The notes: generated from the letters alone by a model not told the origin. A DNA stretch of 39,362 nucleotides from Actinocrinis puniceicyclus (GCF_018283645.1 NZ_JAGSXH010000055.1:1-39362); one strand, 5' to 3'; shown: positions 8,026-16,878, numbered from the stretch's first letter. Numbers and translations are program-made.

Positions 8026-9288
8026 ATGACGTACCGGATCAGTTCCCTGAGCGCCATCGAAATCCTGGACTCCCGTTCGCGGCCCACGCTCGCGGTCACC
8101 CTCGCCGTGGACGGAGCGACGCAGGTGACGGCGGGGGTTCCCTCGGGCGCGTCGACCGGAACCCGCGAGGCGGTCGAGCTGCGTGACGGCGACAAGGCGC
8201 GCTACGGCGGGCTCGGCGTCACCCGCGCTGTCGGCAACGTCAACGGCGAGATCGCCGCGGCGGTGCGCGGCCGCGAGTTCGCCGGCCTCGGGGAACTGGA
8301 CCGGGCGCTGATCGAGCTGGACGGCACCGAGACCAAGTCCCGGCTCGGCGCGAACGCGATCGTCGGGGTGTCCATGGCCGCCGCCCGCGCCCTGGCCCAG
8401 TCGGCCGGGGTGCCGCTGTGGCGCTACCTCACGCCCGAGGGCGTGGCGCCGCGGCTGCCGGTGCCGCACTTCAACGTGGTCAACGGCGGCGCGCACGCGG
8501 CGAACAACCTCGACTTCCAGGAGTTCATGATCGCCCCGCTCGGCGCGCCCACCCTCACTGAGGCGGTGCGCGCGGGCGCCGAGATCTACGCGAAGCTGCG
8601 CGGACTGCTGGCCGGAGCAGGGCACAGTGTCGGCCTCGGCGACGAGGGCGGCTTCGCCCCGCAGATCGACACCCCCGAGGACGTGCTCACCCTGCTGGTG
8701 CACGCCATCGAGGACGCCGGTTACCGCGCCGGGCGCGACGGCGTCGCGATCGCGTTGGACCCGGCGGCCAGCGAGTTCCACCGCGCCGGGTTCTACCAGG
8801 TCGCGGGCGAGAAGCTGAGCAGCGACGAGATGATCGAGCGCTACGCGCTGATCACCGACCGGTTCCCGGTCTACAGCATCGAGGACGGCCTGGCCGAGGA
8901 CGACTGGGACGGCTGGACGCGGCTGAACGCGCGGCTCGGCGAGCGGGTGCAACTGGTCGGCGACGACATCCTGGTCACCAACCCGGCGATCACGACCGAG
9001 GCGATCGCGAAGAACGTCGCCAACTCGGCGCTGATCAAGGTCAACCAGATCGGCACGGTCACCGAGACCCTTGAGACGATCCGCATCTGCCGCGAGGCGG
9101 GCTGGACGCAGATGATCTCGCACCGCTCCGGTGAGACCCCGGACGACTTCATCGCGGACCTGGCGGTCGGCACCGGCTGCGGGCAGCTCAAGACCGGCGC
9201 GCCGGCCCGCGGCGAGCGCGTCGCCAAGTACAACCGGCTGATCACCATCGAGGCCGCGAACGAGAACCTGCCCTACGGCCTCGGGTAG
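8026..9288 (+). CDS. eno: Enolase (phosphopyruvate hydratase)
   Basis: This 420-aa enolase catalyses 2-phosphoglycerate to phosphoenolpyruvate in glycolysis. The substrate loop SGAST is at 40-44, the catalytic Glu in GDEGG (about 207) and the general-base Lys in IKVNQIGT (338). Mg ligands are Asp245, Glu286 and Asp313, the loop is SHRSGE (365-370), and Lys389 is in QLKTGAP. The ATG at 8026 has GAGGAAGG eight bases upstream. The motif NGGAHAANN differs slightly from the usual HADNN form. In most actinobacteria the main eno gene sits beside the septum gene ftsB/divIC. Here the neighbours are a HAD phosphatase and a thioredoxin-fold protein, so this may be a second enolase. Confidence 0.93.
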   Translation: MTYRISSLSAIEILDSRSRPTLAVTLAVDGATQVTAGVPSGASTGTREAVELRDGDKARYGGLGVTRAVGNVNGEIAAAVRGREFAGLGELDRALIELDGTETKSRLGANAIVGVSMAAARALAQSAGVPLWRYLTPEGVAPRLPVPHFNVVNGGAHAANNLDFQEFMIAPLGAPTLTEAVRAGAEIYAKLRGLLAGAGHSVGLGDEGGFAPQIDTPEDVLTLLVHAIEDAGYRAGRDGVAIALDPAASEFHRAGFYQVAGEKLSSDEMIERYALITDRFPVYSIEDGLAEDDWDGWTRLNARLGERVQLVGDDILVTNPAITTEAIAKNVANSALIKVNQIGTVTETLETIRICREAGWTQMISHRSGETPDDFIADLAVGTGCGQLKTGAPARGERVAKYNRLITIEAANENLPYGLG

Positions 9289-9342
9289 GCGACCCGCAGC
9301 GGGCGCACCACAGATGCGAGCGTGGGGGTTGGGCCCGGAAGT

Positions 9343-9407
9343 GACCCGGTCGGCCGGCGATGCGGCTCGATGCCGTCGACGCCGCGGGCACGCCGGCCGA
9401 CCGGGTC
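9343..9407 (+). terminator. Long inverted repeat after enolase
   Basis: Perfect 17-bp arms at 9343-9359 and 9391-9407 enclose a 31-base loop, starting 54 bp past the enolase stop. There is no T-tract, which is common for actinobacterial terminators. Its position suits transcription termination of eno. Confidence 0.55.
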
Positions 9408-9461
9408 GAACCGGCACCGGCCGCCGCGACGCGCGCCGCCGGCCGCGCCGCCGGCCGCGCT

Positions 9462-9496
9462 GTCTGCCGTCTGCCGTCTGCCGTCTGCCGTCTGCC
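9462..9496. repeat. GTCTGCC x5 tandem repeat
   Basis: There are five perfect head-to-tail copies of the heptamer GTCTGCC in the 270-bp gap between the convergent enolase and thioredoxin-fold genes. No reading frame of note crosses it. The copy number is likely to vary between strains. Confidence 0.9.
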
Positions 9497-9558
9497 ACGG
9501 TCGGACGCTGAAGTCGAATACTGAAGTCGAACGCTGAGGCCGAGCGCTCTCGTGTGCG

Positions 9559-9882
9559 TCAGCCGACGCCGGGTGGATCGGCGTCTCGCAGGGCCCGGCG
9601 CAACTGGGCCAGGTCGGGAGCCGTGTCCGTCCCGTGTTCGGTCCGGTAGAGGCGGCAGGCCAGCGCGGGCACGGCCCCGGGGGGCGCGAACGGGTCGCGC
9701 CCGTCGATGAGGATCGTCGGGGAACCACCGAATCCGGCCGCCTGCGCCTCGGCCTGCGTGGCGATGACCCGGGTGGTGAAGGTCGCGTCGGACAGGCCGA
9801 CCTCGTCCAGCGCCAGACGCAATCGCCCGGCCGCTTTGCCGCCGTTCGGGCAGTCAGGCACGAGCAGCAGTTCGATCCTCAT
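9559..9882 (-). CDS. Thioredoxin-fold small protein
   Basis: This 107-aa protein starts MRIELLLVPDCPN, continues through a helix and ends in a GGSPTILIDGRDPF segment. The layout is that of small thioredoxin-like proteins (beta strand, Cys, helix, later a cis-Pro loop), sometimes annotated as alkylmercury-lyase-like in actinomycetes. Only one cysteine is present at the position of the usual CxxC (DCPN), so a disulfide-exchange cycle would need a partner thiol. The ATG at 9882 has a GGGGGA ribosome site about 10 bases upstream; the alternative six codons upstream is less well placed. The function is unknown. Confidence 0.6.
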   Translation of the reverse strand: MRIELLLVPDCPNGGKAAGRLRLALDEVGLSDATFTTRVIATQAEAQAAGFGGSPTILIDGRDPFAPPGAVPALACRLYRTEHGTDTAPDLAQLRRALRDADPPGVG

Positions 9883-9963
9883 ACCACAACTGTCCCCCAC
9901 AAGCCGGCTACCGGCGCTGCCCCGTTCCCCACGGGCAGAACCGTGATGACCGCCGCTGAAGGC

Positions 9964-10839
9964 TCATCGCCGAAACGGCTTGAGCGTGTCGCGCACCTGC
10001 TGCGCCGCGCCCCAGTCGTGGTCGAACTGGGCGATGACGGCCAGGTGCTGACGCAGCTGGATCAGCGGCATCCGGGATCGCCAGTCGTCGTCCAGGCCGG
10101 TCAGCTCCGCGTACGCACCGAAGAACCGCTTCGCCTCCGGCGGATGCGGGGAGCACCACAGGTGGGCCAGGTCGACCTCGGCCCACGTGTAGGAGACCGC
10201 CGGGTCGATCAACGCGGGCAGCCCCTCCTCGGTGGCGAGGATGTTGTTCGCCCACAGGTCACCGTGGGTCAGGCAGGGCGGCCGGGGCGGCAACACCTCG
10301 GGCAGCCGCTCACACAGCCGTTCCAGGGCCCGCCGGTCGCGCTCATCCAGCGCCGCCCGGACACGCCGCTGCGGCAACCAGCGCAGCAGGCGGCGCCGGG
10401 CGAAGAACTCGTGTCCGTCGGCGGTCCACGCGTTCTCCTGCCGGCAGCGGCCGAGCCAGTTGTCGCGCTCCCAGCCGAACCTGTCGTGCACGGTCGTGGT
10501 GTGCAGCCGTGCGAGCGCGTGGGCGAACCGTTCCCAGAAGTCCTCCCGCGCCGGACGCGCCCGCAGGACCGACAAGACCAGCACGTCCCGCGTCGCCAGC
10601 ACGACCCGGGGCGTGGCAAGCTCGCCGCGTTCCCGCAGAACCTCCAGTCCTTCGGCCTCGGCGGCGAACAGGTCGCCCGCGGGCACGTCCACGAACGACT
10701 TGACGAACAGCGGCGGCCCGCTGCGCCTGGTCGCCAGGCCGGCGAGCGCCGCCAGCCCGCCCTCGACCGGCTCCACTGCCGTGACATCGCTCAGTCCCGC
10801 GGCGTGCACGCGGTCCAGCAACAAGGAGGTGGGTGGCAC
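9964..10839 (-). CDS. Fructosamine kinase-family protein
   Basis: This 291-aa protein has the aminoglycoside-phosphotransferase/protein-kinase-like fold of the FN3K family. Those kinases phosphorylate sugars attached to amines so that the adduct breaks down, a protein deglycation repair step. Visible signs are the ATP-lysine region LFVKSF, the family motif FGWERDNWLG, the catalytic loop LTHGDLWANNIL and the metal-binding LIDPAVSY. The start is the GTG at 10839, which gives the normal family length. It is transcribed in the same direction as the kinase gene at 10912-12441 (72-bp gap) and may share its transcript. Confidence 0.82.
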   Translation of the reverse strand: MPPTSLLLDRVHAAGLSDVTAVEPVEGGLAALAGLATRRSGPPLFVKSFVDVPAGDLFAAEAEGLEVLRERGELATPRVVLATRDVLVLSVLRARPAREDFWERFAHALARLHTTTVHDRFGWERDNWLGRCRQENAWTADGHEFFARRRLLRWLPQRRVRAALDERDRRALERLCERLPEVLPPRPPCLTHGDLWANNILATEEGLPALIDPAVSYTWAEVDLAHLWCSPHPPEAKRFFGAYAELTGLDDDWRSRMPLIQLRQHLAVIAQFDHDWGAAQQVRDTLKPFRR

Positions 10840-10911
10840 GAGAAAGCACGCTATCGCAGCGCTGCCGCGCGCCCGGCCCCAGCCCCGGACGGCCTTTCGC
10901 CGCAGCGGCTG

Positions 10912-12441
10912 TCAGAGACTTCGATGGCTGAGAACCGAGGAGCCGGCGATCAGCCAGCGGCCCTGCTGGAGGACCAGGCCGAACCGGGTGCGCTCCTCGA
11001 TGACCGTGCCGTCCTTGTAGTAGTAGTCGATCGTCGCTTCCACGCTCGACGGAGCTTGCGCCGTGACCGCCGAGACGCTGACTCGCTGGATCTGGGACCA
11101 GAAGCTGTCGTAACCGTCGCGGCCGCCGGCGTGGTTGGTCTGGTAGTCGGCGGTCATCCAGGTCCAGCCCTGATTCAGGTTGCCGGGCATCAGCCGGTAG
11201 TAGTCGACGATGGTCGAGACGAGCTGCGCTTCGAGCGGCTGCGATCCGGCGGGCGATGGTGCGGGCGTGCGGGAGGCCGGCGGCGTCGATCCCTGCGATG
11301 CGTGCGACGGGCTCTCGGTCGGCCTCGTCGCGGATGCGGACGGCCGGCGGGAAGCGGCGGGGGTGGTGCCGGAAGCCTTCACTCCTGACCCGCTTGCGCC
11401 GCCGCCGAACTGCCGGGCGAGAAGGACCGCCCCGACGGCTGACAGCACCGCCACGATCAACGCCGCGGCAAGCACGCGCCGCGCCCTGCGCGAAGGGCGC
11501 GTACCGCTGTCGCCGGGCTCCGGCTGCCCTACGAGTCCGGGCGTATGATCGTCTGCCGGTTCCGCGACGGGCTGTTCCACGGGCTTCGTAGGTTCCAGCG
11601 ACTGCGCGGGCAGGACCGCGTCCGGCTCCGTCTCCACCTGCTCAAGCGCCCGCTGAACCTGGGGCATCGTCGGGCGCAGCGCGGGATCCCGCTCAAGCAT
11701 CCACATCAGGACCGGCTCCAACGGGCCGGCTCGGCGCGCGGGGATGATTTCCTCGTGCACGATGCGATAAAGCAGCGCGACCGCGTTGTCGTCGGTGCCG
11801 AAAGGCGGCTGGCCTTCGACCGCGGCGTACAGGGTCGCGCCCAACGAGTAGACGTCGCTGCGAGCATCGGACGGTTGCCCTTGGGCCACCTCGGGAGCGA
11901 TGTAGCCGAGGGTTCCCAGCAGCACGCCGCTGGCGGTGACCGTGGTGTCGCCGACGGCCCGCGATATGCCGAAGTCGGTGAGCTTGACGGCGCCGTCCCC
12001 GAGCAGGACGTTGCCGGGCTTGACGTCGCGGTGCACGATCCCGGCCTCGTGCGCGGCCGTGAGCGCGGCGGCGAGCTGAGCGCCGACGCGCGCGGCCTCC
12101 CGCGGCGCCAGCAGTTCCTCGGCGGCCAGCATCTGAGAGAGGCTGCGCGCCGCCATGAACTCCATGACGAGAAACGGGCGGTTGTCGTGATCGACGACGT
12201 CGTAGATGCCGATCACGTTCGGATGGTGCAGCCGCGCCGCGATCCTCGCCTCGCGCATCGCCCGGCGCGCACCGTCATCGCTCTGCATCGCGCTGACGGC
12301 GGAGCGAAGCGGCAGCTCCTTGAGTGCCACGGTCCGGCCCAGTAACTCGTCGCGCGCCTGCCAGACCACGCCCATGCCGCCCTTACCGATCTGAGCGATG
12401 AGCCGATAGCGTCCCGCGATCAGATCGGCAGTCTCAGTCAC
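10912..12441 (-). CDS. Membrane Ser/Thr protein kinase with extracellular NTF2-like domain
   Basis: This 509-aa Hanks-type kinase (PknB relatives) has a Gly-rich loop IGKGGMGVVW (18-27), Lys41, catalytic loop HRDVKPGN (about 137), DFG (about 156) and APE (about 182). A Pro/Glu-rich juxtamembrane stretch precedes one membrane helix at about 323-345. The outer part begins with a Ser/Thr/Pro linker. It ends in a domain of roughly 105 residues (VDYYRLMPGNLNQGW...) like the NTF2-like domains found outside many actinomycete kinases. PASTA repeats are absent. The start is GTG at 12441. It would sense outside or cell-wall signals and phosphorylate cytoplasmic proteins. The FHA domain of the ATPase at 705-5393 is the type of module that binds such targets, but no link is shown. 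Confidence 0.9.
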   Translation of the reverse strand: MTETADLIAGRYRLIAQIGKGGMGVVWQARDELLGRTVALKELPLRSAVSAMQSDDGARRAMREARIAARLHHPNVIGIYDVVDHDNRPFLVMEFMAARSLSQMLAAEELLAPREAARVGAQLAAALTAAHEAGIVHRDVKPGNVLLGDGAVKLTDFGISRAVGDTTVTASGVLLGTLGYIAPEVAQGQPSDARSDVYSLGATLYAAVEGQPPFGTDDNAVALLYRIVHEEIIPARRAGPLEPVLMWMLERDPALRPTMPQVQRALEQVETEPDAVLPAQSLEPTKPVEQPVAEPADDHTPGLVGQPEPGDSGTRPSRRARRVLAAALIVAVLSAVGAVLLARQFGGGASGSGVKASGTTPAASRRPSASATRPTESPSHASQGSTPPASRTPAPSPAGSQPLEAQLVSTIVDYYRLMPGNLNQGWTWMTADYQTNHAGGRDGYDSFWSQIQRVSVSAVTAQAPSSVEATIDYYYKDGTVIEERTRFGLVLQQGRWLIAGSSVLSHRSL

Positions 12442-12682
12442 GACCGGTCCAAGAGTGTGCTCCGGATATTTAGGCCTCTTCCATCGAATAATCGGCTACC
12501 CGAGGCGCCATTGCGGAAACCGTCGCCGGACCGCCCCGTGAGGCACGCTTCGGACCGGCGACCGGCCACACACGATACGGCTTCCCGCCGAGTGAATCAA
12601 TTTGTTGCAATCCGCGATGGCCGACGGCCTGACGGCGCGGCAGGCCGGGCCGTCGGCTGAACTCGGGCCGCCGCGGCGGCGA

Positions 12683-13207
12683 TCAGAGCAGACCGGCCGC
12701 GCGGCCGGCCGCCACCGGCACCTGATCCTCTGTCGCGGGGCTGCGCACGGCCGCGTACAGCAGCCGCGGATCCGGGAGAGGTCCGGCGGCATGGCGCACG
12801 TGCGGCATGACCCGACGCCCCGACACCTTCGCCAGCGTGATGCGCACCAGGCCGTCGGTCGCGCCGCAGACCCAGGGCGCCGGGCCGTCCAGGAGGGCCC
12901 GCTGCTGCGAGAGCGGATCGGTCACCAGCGTGGCGCGCCCGAGAACGCACACCGACCAGGCCCACTGGGTGGCGAGGTCCATATGGTCGACCTCGAACGC
13001 GACCACGGCGCCGCGCGAAGCCTGGGCGATCGACCACAACGACCCGGTCCACACCCACACCTCGTTATCGCGCAGCGTGTAGTTGACCGGGGCGACGGCC
13101 GGCAAACCCGCGCGGGTGTACACCAGGCGCCCCACTTCCTGGGTTTCCAGCAGCCTCATCGCTTCCCCGCGACTGAGTATCTCTAGACCATTGCTGTCAA
13201 TCTCCAT
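12683..13207 (-). CDS. Pyridoxamine 5'-phosphate oxidase-family (flavin split-barrel) protein
   Basis: This 174-aa protein has the family pattern of a short N-terminal helix (SRGEAMRLLETQEVGRLV), then barrel strands AVAPVNYTL, VWVWTGSL, VVAFEVDHMD and SVCVLGRATLV. It lacks the residues needed to call it a true PdxH. Such proteins usually bind FMN, F420 or haem and act as small oxidoreductases, often in hypoxia or dormancy gene sets. The ATG at 13207 begins the domain; an AGGAG lies about 16 bases upstream, rather far. It is divergent from the HD gene at 13483 across 275 bp. Confidence 0.75.
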   Translation of the reverse strand: MEIDSNGLEILSRGEAMRLLETQEVGRLVYTRAGLPAVAPVNYTLRDNEVWVWTGSLWSIAQASRGAVVAFEVDHMDLATQWAWSVCVLGRATLVTDPLSQQRALLDGPAPWVCGATDGLVRITLAKVSGRRVMPHVRHAAGPLPDPRLLYAAVRSPATEDQVPVAAGRAAGLL

Positions 13208-13482
13208 ACGCTCAACGGTCCGACTCCTGTGCGCGCCGCGGCAGGGACACTCGTCCCGACTCGACCGGACCGAGGTCACTGCGGCGGTGCCGGTGCGGCG
13301 ACCGCCAGCGCTCCTTCCGCCGACGCAAGGTGTACACGCACCTACTTTTCGTGACAAGCACCGAGCTTGGCGCACACGCATCCCACAGCCGCGGCGCTCA
13401 CAAGCCGCCACCGACGAACAGCGGATCATGCCGGGCCGACGTGCCCTTGGGCGGCAGGCAGCGGCTCGCATAGCGTGAATGC

Positions 13483-14031
13483 ATGATCACGTACCCGTCG
13501 ATCGACGCCGAGGCGGCGCGGCGGTTCGCGTGCCGCGTCCTGCTTCCGTTGCCGCAGCGATGGATACACACGCAGGCCGTGGCAGCGCAGGCCGCGGCCG
13601 TGGCGCGCGCGGTCGCCCCGCAGGATCGGGCACTGCTGCTGGCCGCCGCGTGGCTGCACGACATCGGCTATGCGCCGGCCGCCGCGCTCACCGGTTTCCA
13701 TCCGCTCGACGGTGCGCGCCTTGCCGCCCGGTACAGCTGGCCACCACGCCTGACCGGGCTGATCGCCCACCACTCCGGGGCGCTGTTCGTGGCGCGGGTC
13801 TCCGGCTGGGACGAGCAATTGGCCGCCTTCCCCGACGAGGCGTCCCCGGTCACCGACGCCCTCGTCTACGCGGACCAGACCACCGCGCCGGACGGGCGAA
13901 TGCTGCCCGCCGACGTGCGCATCGCCCAGGCACTGGCCCGCCACGGCCCCGGCTCGCCGCAACACGGCGCGGCCGCACACCGCACCCCCTACCTACTGGC
14001 CGCCGTCGGGCGCGTGCAAGCCCGCCTCTAG
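13483..14031 (+). CDS. HD-domain hydrolase
   Basis: This 182-aa metal-dependent phosphohydrolase of the HD superfamily has a first His in WIHTQAV, then WLHDIGYA (the HD pair), further His in FHPLDGA and IAHHSGA, and the distal Asp in DALVYADQTT. These supply the four-to-five ligand set. The family acts on nucleotides or other phosphate esters; the substrate cannot be inferred. The ATG at 13483 gives the normal N-terminus. The stop at 14031 is followed by a gene-free stretch. Confidence 0.78.
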   Translation: MITYPSIDAEAARRFACRVLLPLPQRWIHTQAVAAQAAAVARAVAPQDRALLLAAAWLHDIGYAPAAALTGFHPLDGARLAARYSWPPRLTGLIAHHSGALFVARVSGWDEQLAAFPDEASPVTDALVYADQTTAPDGRMLPADVRIAQALARHGPGSPQHGAAAHRTPYLLAAVGRVQARL

Positions 14032-14507
14032 CAGCGGCCCACGGACCCTCCGTGACGTCGGCGGGTTCGACGCGGGGTCGGCGCGGGGTCGGCGCGGGGT
14101 CGGCGCTCGGCTCTCCCGCGCGGTGCCCGCCACCTGCATGGCCGAAGCCGCGTTGCAGGGCTTGTGTCCCCGTGTTGCGCTGATGACACTGCTTCGCGAC
14201 TCGCCCGCCGCGTCGCCGGAGGTGGTGGTCATGAGAAGCGGAATCCACTCGTCGGGGCGGCGGTTCGCGGGCCTCGGACCGGTCACTGCGGCCGCGGGCT
14301 TCTTCGCACGTACAGAGATCACGTACTCGGGCTCGGGCTCGGGCTCGGACACGGGTTGCGACAGCGAGCCTGGGGCGATGTGCACCTGCGACTCCGAGTC
14401 GCCCAGTCTGGCGAACGCGGCGGTGCAGGTCGCGCGAACAGCGGCCCCGCCGCCGCCATCGTCACCGCCCGGCGGTACCCGGGAACCCACGATCGCCGAG
14501 CGCTGAG
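14032..14507. other. Gene-free stretch with short GC repeats
   Basis: This holds three direct copies of an 11-bp unit (about GCGGGGTCGGC) near 14072-14105 and a (CTCGGG)n run near 14330-14350. Open frames cross it on both strands, but none has recognisable domains; the (CTCGGG)n run reads as a Gly-Ser repeat in one of them. It probably contains the promoter for the gene at 14508. Confidence 0.6.
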
Positions 14508-15455
14508 ATGACAGAGAACGCGGTGCGCTGCCGCAACGGCCATCCGATATCGGCCGGCCGGGCCGGGGCGGCGTTCTGCGCGATCTGTGGCGCGCCGATG
14601 CTCACCACGTGCCCGAACGGCCACCGGGTCCGGGCCGCTCGGCACTGCGGTGTGTGCGGGAGTCCGATGCCGGCCGCCGGGATACAGCAGGTGGAGTCAG
14701 ATACGGTTCCCTTCGCGCTGGAGCAGGCTCCCGACCATGGCGCCACCGGCAACGCCACCAGTCCCTGGGATGTCGGCGCCTGGGATATCGGCGCCCGGGA
14801 TGGCGGCCCCTCGGACATCGGTGGCTCCCCGAGCAGTCCGCAGGATCCGTCCGCTACGCAGTACATCGAGTCCCCCTCGCGCCTCCCCCGGCGCCGCTCC
14901 GCCTTCGTCGCCCTCGGTGTACTGCTCGCTGCCCTCATCGGCGCCGCCGTGTACTTCGGCCTCACCGGCTTCGGCCGCAGCAACCCGGTGAATGCGGCGT
15001 CGTCGGTGACGCCGCCCGCTGCCACCGCCGCGCCACCGGTGGACACCACGACAGCGCAGCAGCCGTCTACGAACACTGATACGGGGGCGGCGTCTTCGGC
15101 CCCGAGCACCGCACTGTCGGCCGGCGTCCCACAAGCCCCGGTCACCACCGCGACGCCCACGGCGTCAAGCCCCGAAACAGTCGTCCAGGCGTATTACGAC
15201 GCCATCAACGCCGGCGACTATCCGCTCGCCTGGTCCCTGGGCGGCAAGAACCTCGGACACGGCTCCTACGCGTCGTTCGTACAGGGGTTCGCCACCACCA
15301 GTTCGGACGCGGTGACCATCGTCTCGACCAGCGGCGACATCGTCACGATCCAGCTCGACGCGACTCAGACGGACGGCACACACCGCCATTTCGCCGGCAC
15401 ATACACCGTGCGCAACGGCACGATCGTCGCCTCGCAGATCCAAGCCCAGCCATGA
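14508..15455 (+). CDS. Double zinc-ribbon single-pass membrane protein
   Basis: This is a 315-aa protein. The N-terminus holds two zinc-binding ribbons (Cys8/His12 with Cys24-x2-Cys27, then Cys35/His39 with Cys47-x2-Cys50). A low-complexity segment with repeated W-D-I/V-G-A units follows at 87-106. One membrane helix lies at about 131-154, followed by a Thr/Pro/Ala-rich spacer. The C-terminal domain of about 90 residues (VVQAYYDAINAGDYPLAW) is NTF2-like and resembles the outer domain of the Ser/Thr kinase at 10912-12441. The likely topology is zinc ribbons inside and NTF2-like domain outside. The function is unknown. The next gene also starts with a zinc ribbon. Confidence 0.7.
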   Translation: MTENAVRCRNGHPISAGRAGAAFCAICGAPMLTTCPNGHRVRAARHCGVCGSPMPAAGIQQVESDTVPFALEQAPDHGATGNATSPWDVGAWDIGARDGGPSDIGGSPSSPQDPSATQYIESPSRLPRRRSAFVALGVLLAALIGAAVYFGLTGFGRSNPVNAASSVTPPAATAAPPVDTTTAQQPSTNTDTGAASSAPSTALSAGVPQAPVTTATPTASSPETVVQAYYDAINAGDYPLAWSLGGKNLGHGSYASFVQGFATTSSDAVTIVSTSGDIVTIQLDATQTDGTHRHFAGTYTVRNGTIVASQIQAQP

Positions 15456-15465
15456 ACTGCTCGCC

Positions 15466-15507
15466 GCCGCCCGTCAGCCGACCCGCGCCGCCCGTCAGCC
15501 GACCCGC
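15466..15507. repeat. 21-bp direct repeat x2
   Basis: Two perfect adjacent 21-bp copies (15466-15486, 15487-15507) are followed by 8 bp of a third. They lie just after the stop of the zinc-ribbon gene, upstream of the next gene's ribosome site. Confidence 0.85.
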
Positions 15508-15559
15508 GCCGCCCGGTGAGCGGCGAGCCCCGAACAAGACCCGAGGAGCGTGACCGATC

Positions 15560-16150
15560 ATGCCGGAGACCTTGTTCTGCCCGCGTTGTCACGCGGCAGC
15601 TACCACGGAGGATGCCTTCTGCACGACGTGCGGGGCGAAGATCGATCCATACGGGCCGGCGCAGCAACCGGCCTTCCCTCAAGCCGTCCCGGTGGCCGCG
15701 GGCCCCGGTGCGCAGTCCGTCCGCAGCGAACCGACCGCCGCCGCGGCCGGCGGGAACTCGGGCGGCCGGGCCTACCCATCATCGCCTTACGGCCTGCCGC
15801 CGAATCAGTCCCATGATCATTCCTGGAACACCGCCGAGGCCGGCACCACATCCAGACCTGGACTCCTCGCCGGTCTGTTCGATTTCCGTTTCCTGGCGTT
15901 CGTCACGCCGAGGATCATCACCATCCTCTACGTACTCGTACTGATCGGCTTGGTGCTGACCTGGCTCTTCTTCGTCGTCAGCGGATTCGACGTCAACTCC
16001 GGGCTGGGCGGCCTCGCGCTGGTCCTCGGCCCGCTGGTCGTCCTGTTCTGGCTCGCAGTCTGGCGGGTGACGCTCGAACTCATGCTGGTTCTCTTCCGGA
16101 TCAGCGAGGATCTGCACGCCATGAGGGAGCAGCAACGCGCCGCGCGGTGA
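15560..16150 (+). CDS. Zinc-ribbon DUF4282-type membrane protein
   Basis: This is a 196-aa protein. The first 24 residues form a four-cysteine zinc ribbon (Cys7, Cys10, Cys21, Cys24). A Pro/Gly/Ala-rich linker to about 100 is followed by a membrane domain of the DUF4282 kind: FDFRFLAFVTPRIITILY leads into helix 1 (119-141), and helix 2 is at 151-173. A short amphipathic charged tail (ISEDLHAMREQQ) ends it. GAGGAG lies 12 bases before the ATG. The function is unknown. It is likely co-transcribed with the zinc-ribbon gene 104 bp upstream. Confidence 0.75.
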   Translation: MPETLFCPRCHAAATTEDAFCTTCGAKIDPYGPAQQPAFPQAVPVAAGPGAQSVRSEPTAAAAGGNSGGRAYPSSPYGLPPNQSHDHSWNTAEAGTTSRPGLLAGLFDFRFLAFVTPRIITILYVLVLIGLVLTWLFFVVSGFDVNSGLGGLALVLGPLVVLFWLAVWRVTLELMLVLFRISEDLHAMREQQRAAR

Positions 16151-16334
16151 GCACACCGGATCCGGTCCGCACCGGTCAGGACTCTCGCGGCGGGAATCCG
16201 GACGTCCGTCCCTGGACGGCGCCGGGAATCCGGCGTTGTGTTGTAGCTGGAACCAGATCGCGCCCGGCCCGGCTCATGGGTAGGCGCCGGGCCGGCGTCC
16301 GCAGACAACCTCCACTCCAAAGGAGGCGGTCACC

Positions 16335-16808
16335 ATGACCACCCCGACCAGCCAACCCAGGATCGAGCAGCACCCGGACCTGCTCGAAATGCGCGCCCGC
16401 TTCGAGCGCGCCACCACCACCCCGACCGTGCAGGGCGCCGAGGCGCTCGGCATCCTCACCGGCCTGTACCTGGCCGCGTCCCCGTGGATCGCAGGCTTCA
16501 ACGGCCTCTCCACCCTGGCGGTCAACAACCTGATCACCGGCATCGGCTTCGCGCTGCTGATGGCCGGCTTCGGCTCGGCCTACCAGCGCACCCACGCCAT
16601 GGCCTGGGCCGCGACCGTCATCGGGCTGTGGACGGTCATCAGCCCGTGGGCCGTCGCCGGAAGCGTGCACACCACCCGCACCATCACCAGCAACTGCATC
16701 ACGGGAGGCGTGGCCACGCTGCTCGGCCTGGTCGTCGTCGGCACGGCCATGAAAGGCCGCAGCCGCATGCGCGCGGCCGACCGCACCAGGAGGCACCCGG
16801 CCGGCTGA
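16335..16808 (+). CDS. SPW-repeat membrane protein
   Basis: This 157-aa protein has four hydrophobic helices arranged as two repeats, each with the Ser-Pro-Trp signature (ASPWIAG at about 49, ISPWAVAG at about 105). This defines the SPW-repeat family of small bacterial membrane proteins, whose function is unknown. A strong ribosome site (AAAGGAGG) precedes the ATG. The basic C-terminal tail is presumably cytoplasmic. It is convergent with the hydrogenase operon, and a strong hairpin separates them. Confidence 0.85.
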   Translation: MTTPTSQPRIEQHPDLLEMRARFERATTTPTVQGAEALGILTGLYLAASPWIAGFNGLSTLAVNNLITGIGFALLMAGFGSAYQRTHAMAWAATVIGLWTVISPWAVAGSVHTTRTITSNCITGGVATLLGLVVVGTAMKGRSRMRAADRTRRHPAG

Positions 16809-16826
16809 CCACAGCCGATACATACG

Positions 16827-16878
16827 GCGACGCCCGTCTCAATGTACCGCGACAGCGGAAGACCGAGACGGGCGTCGC
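16827..16878. terminator. Bidirectional hairpin terminator
   Basis: Perfect 14-bp arms at 16827-16840 and 16865-16878 enclose a 24-base loop. It lies between the 3' ends of the convergent SPW gene and the hydrogenase operon. Confidence 0.7.

Noticed and set aside
14123-14506. Possible small gene just before the zinc-ribbon gene
   Set aside because: There is no good ribosome site or domain, and its Gly-Ser run comes from a hexamer repeat; the close spacing to the next start seems accidental.
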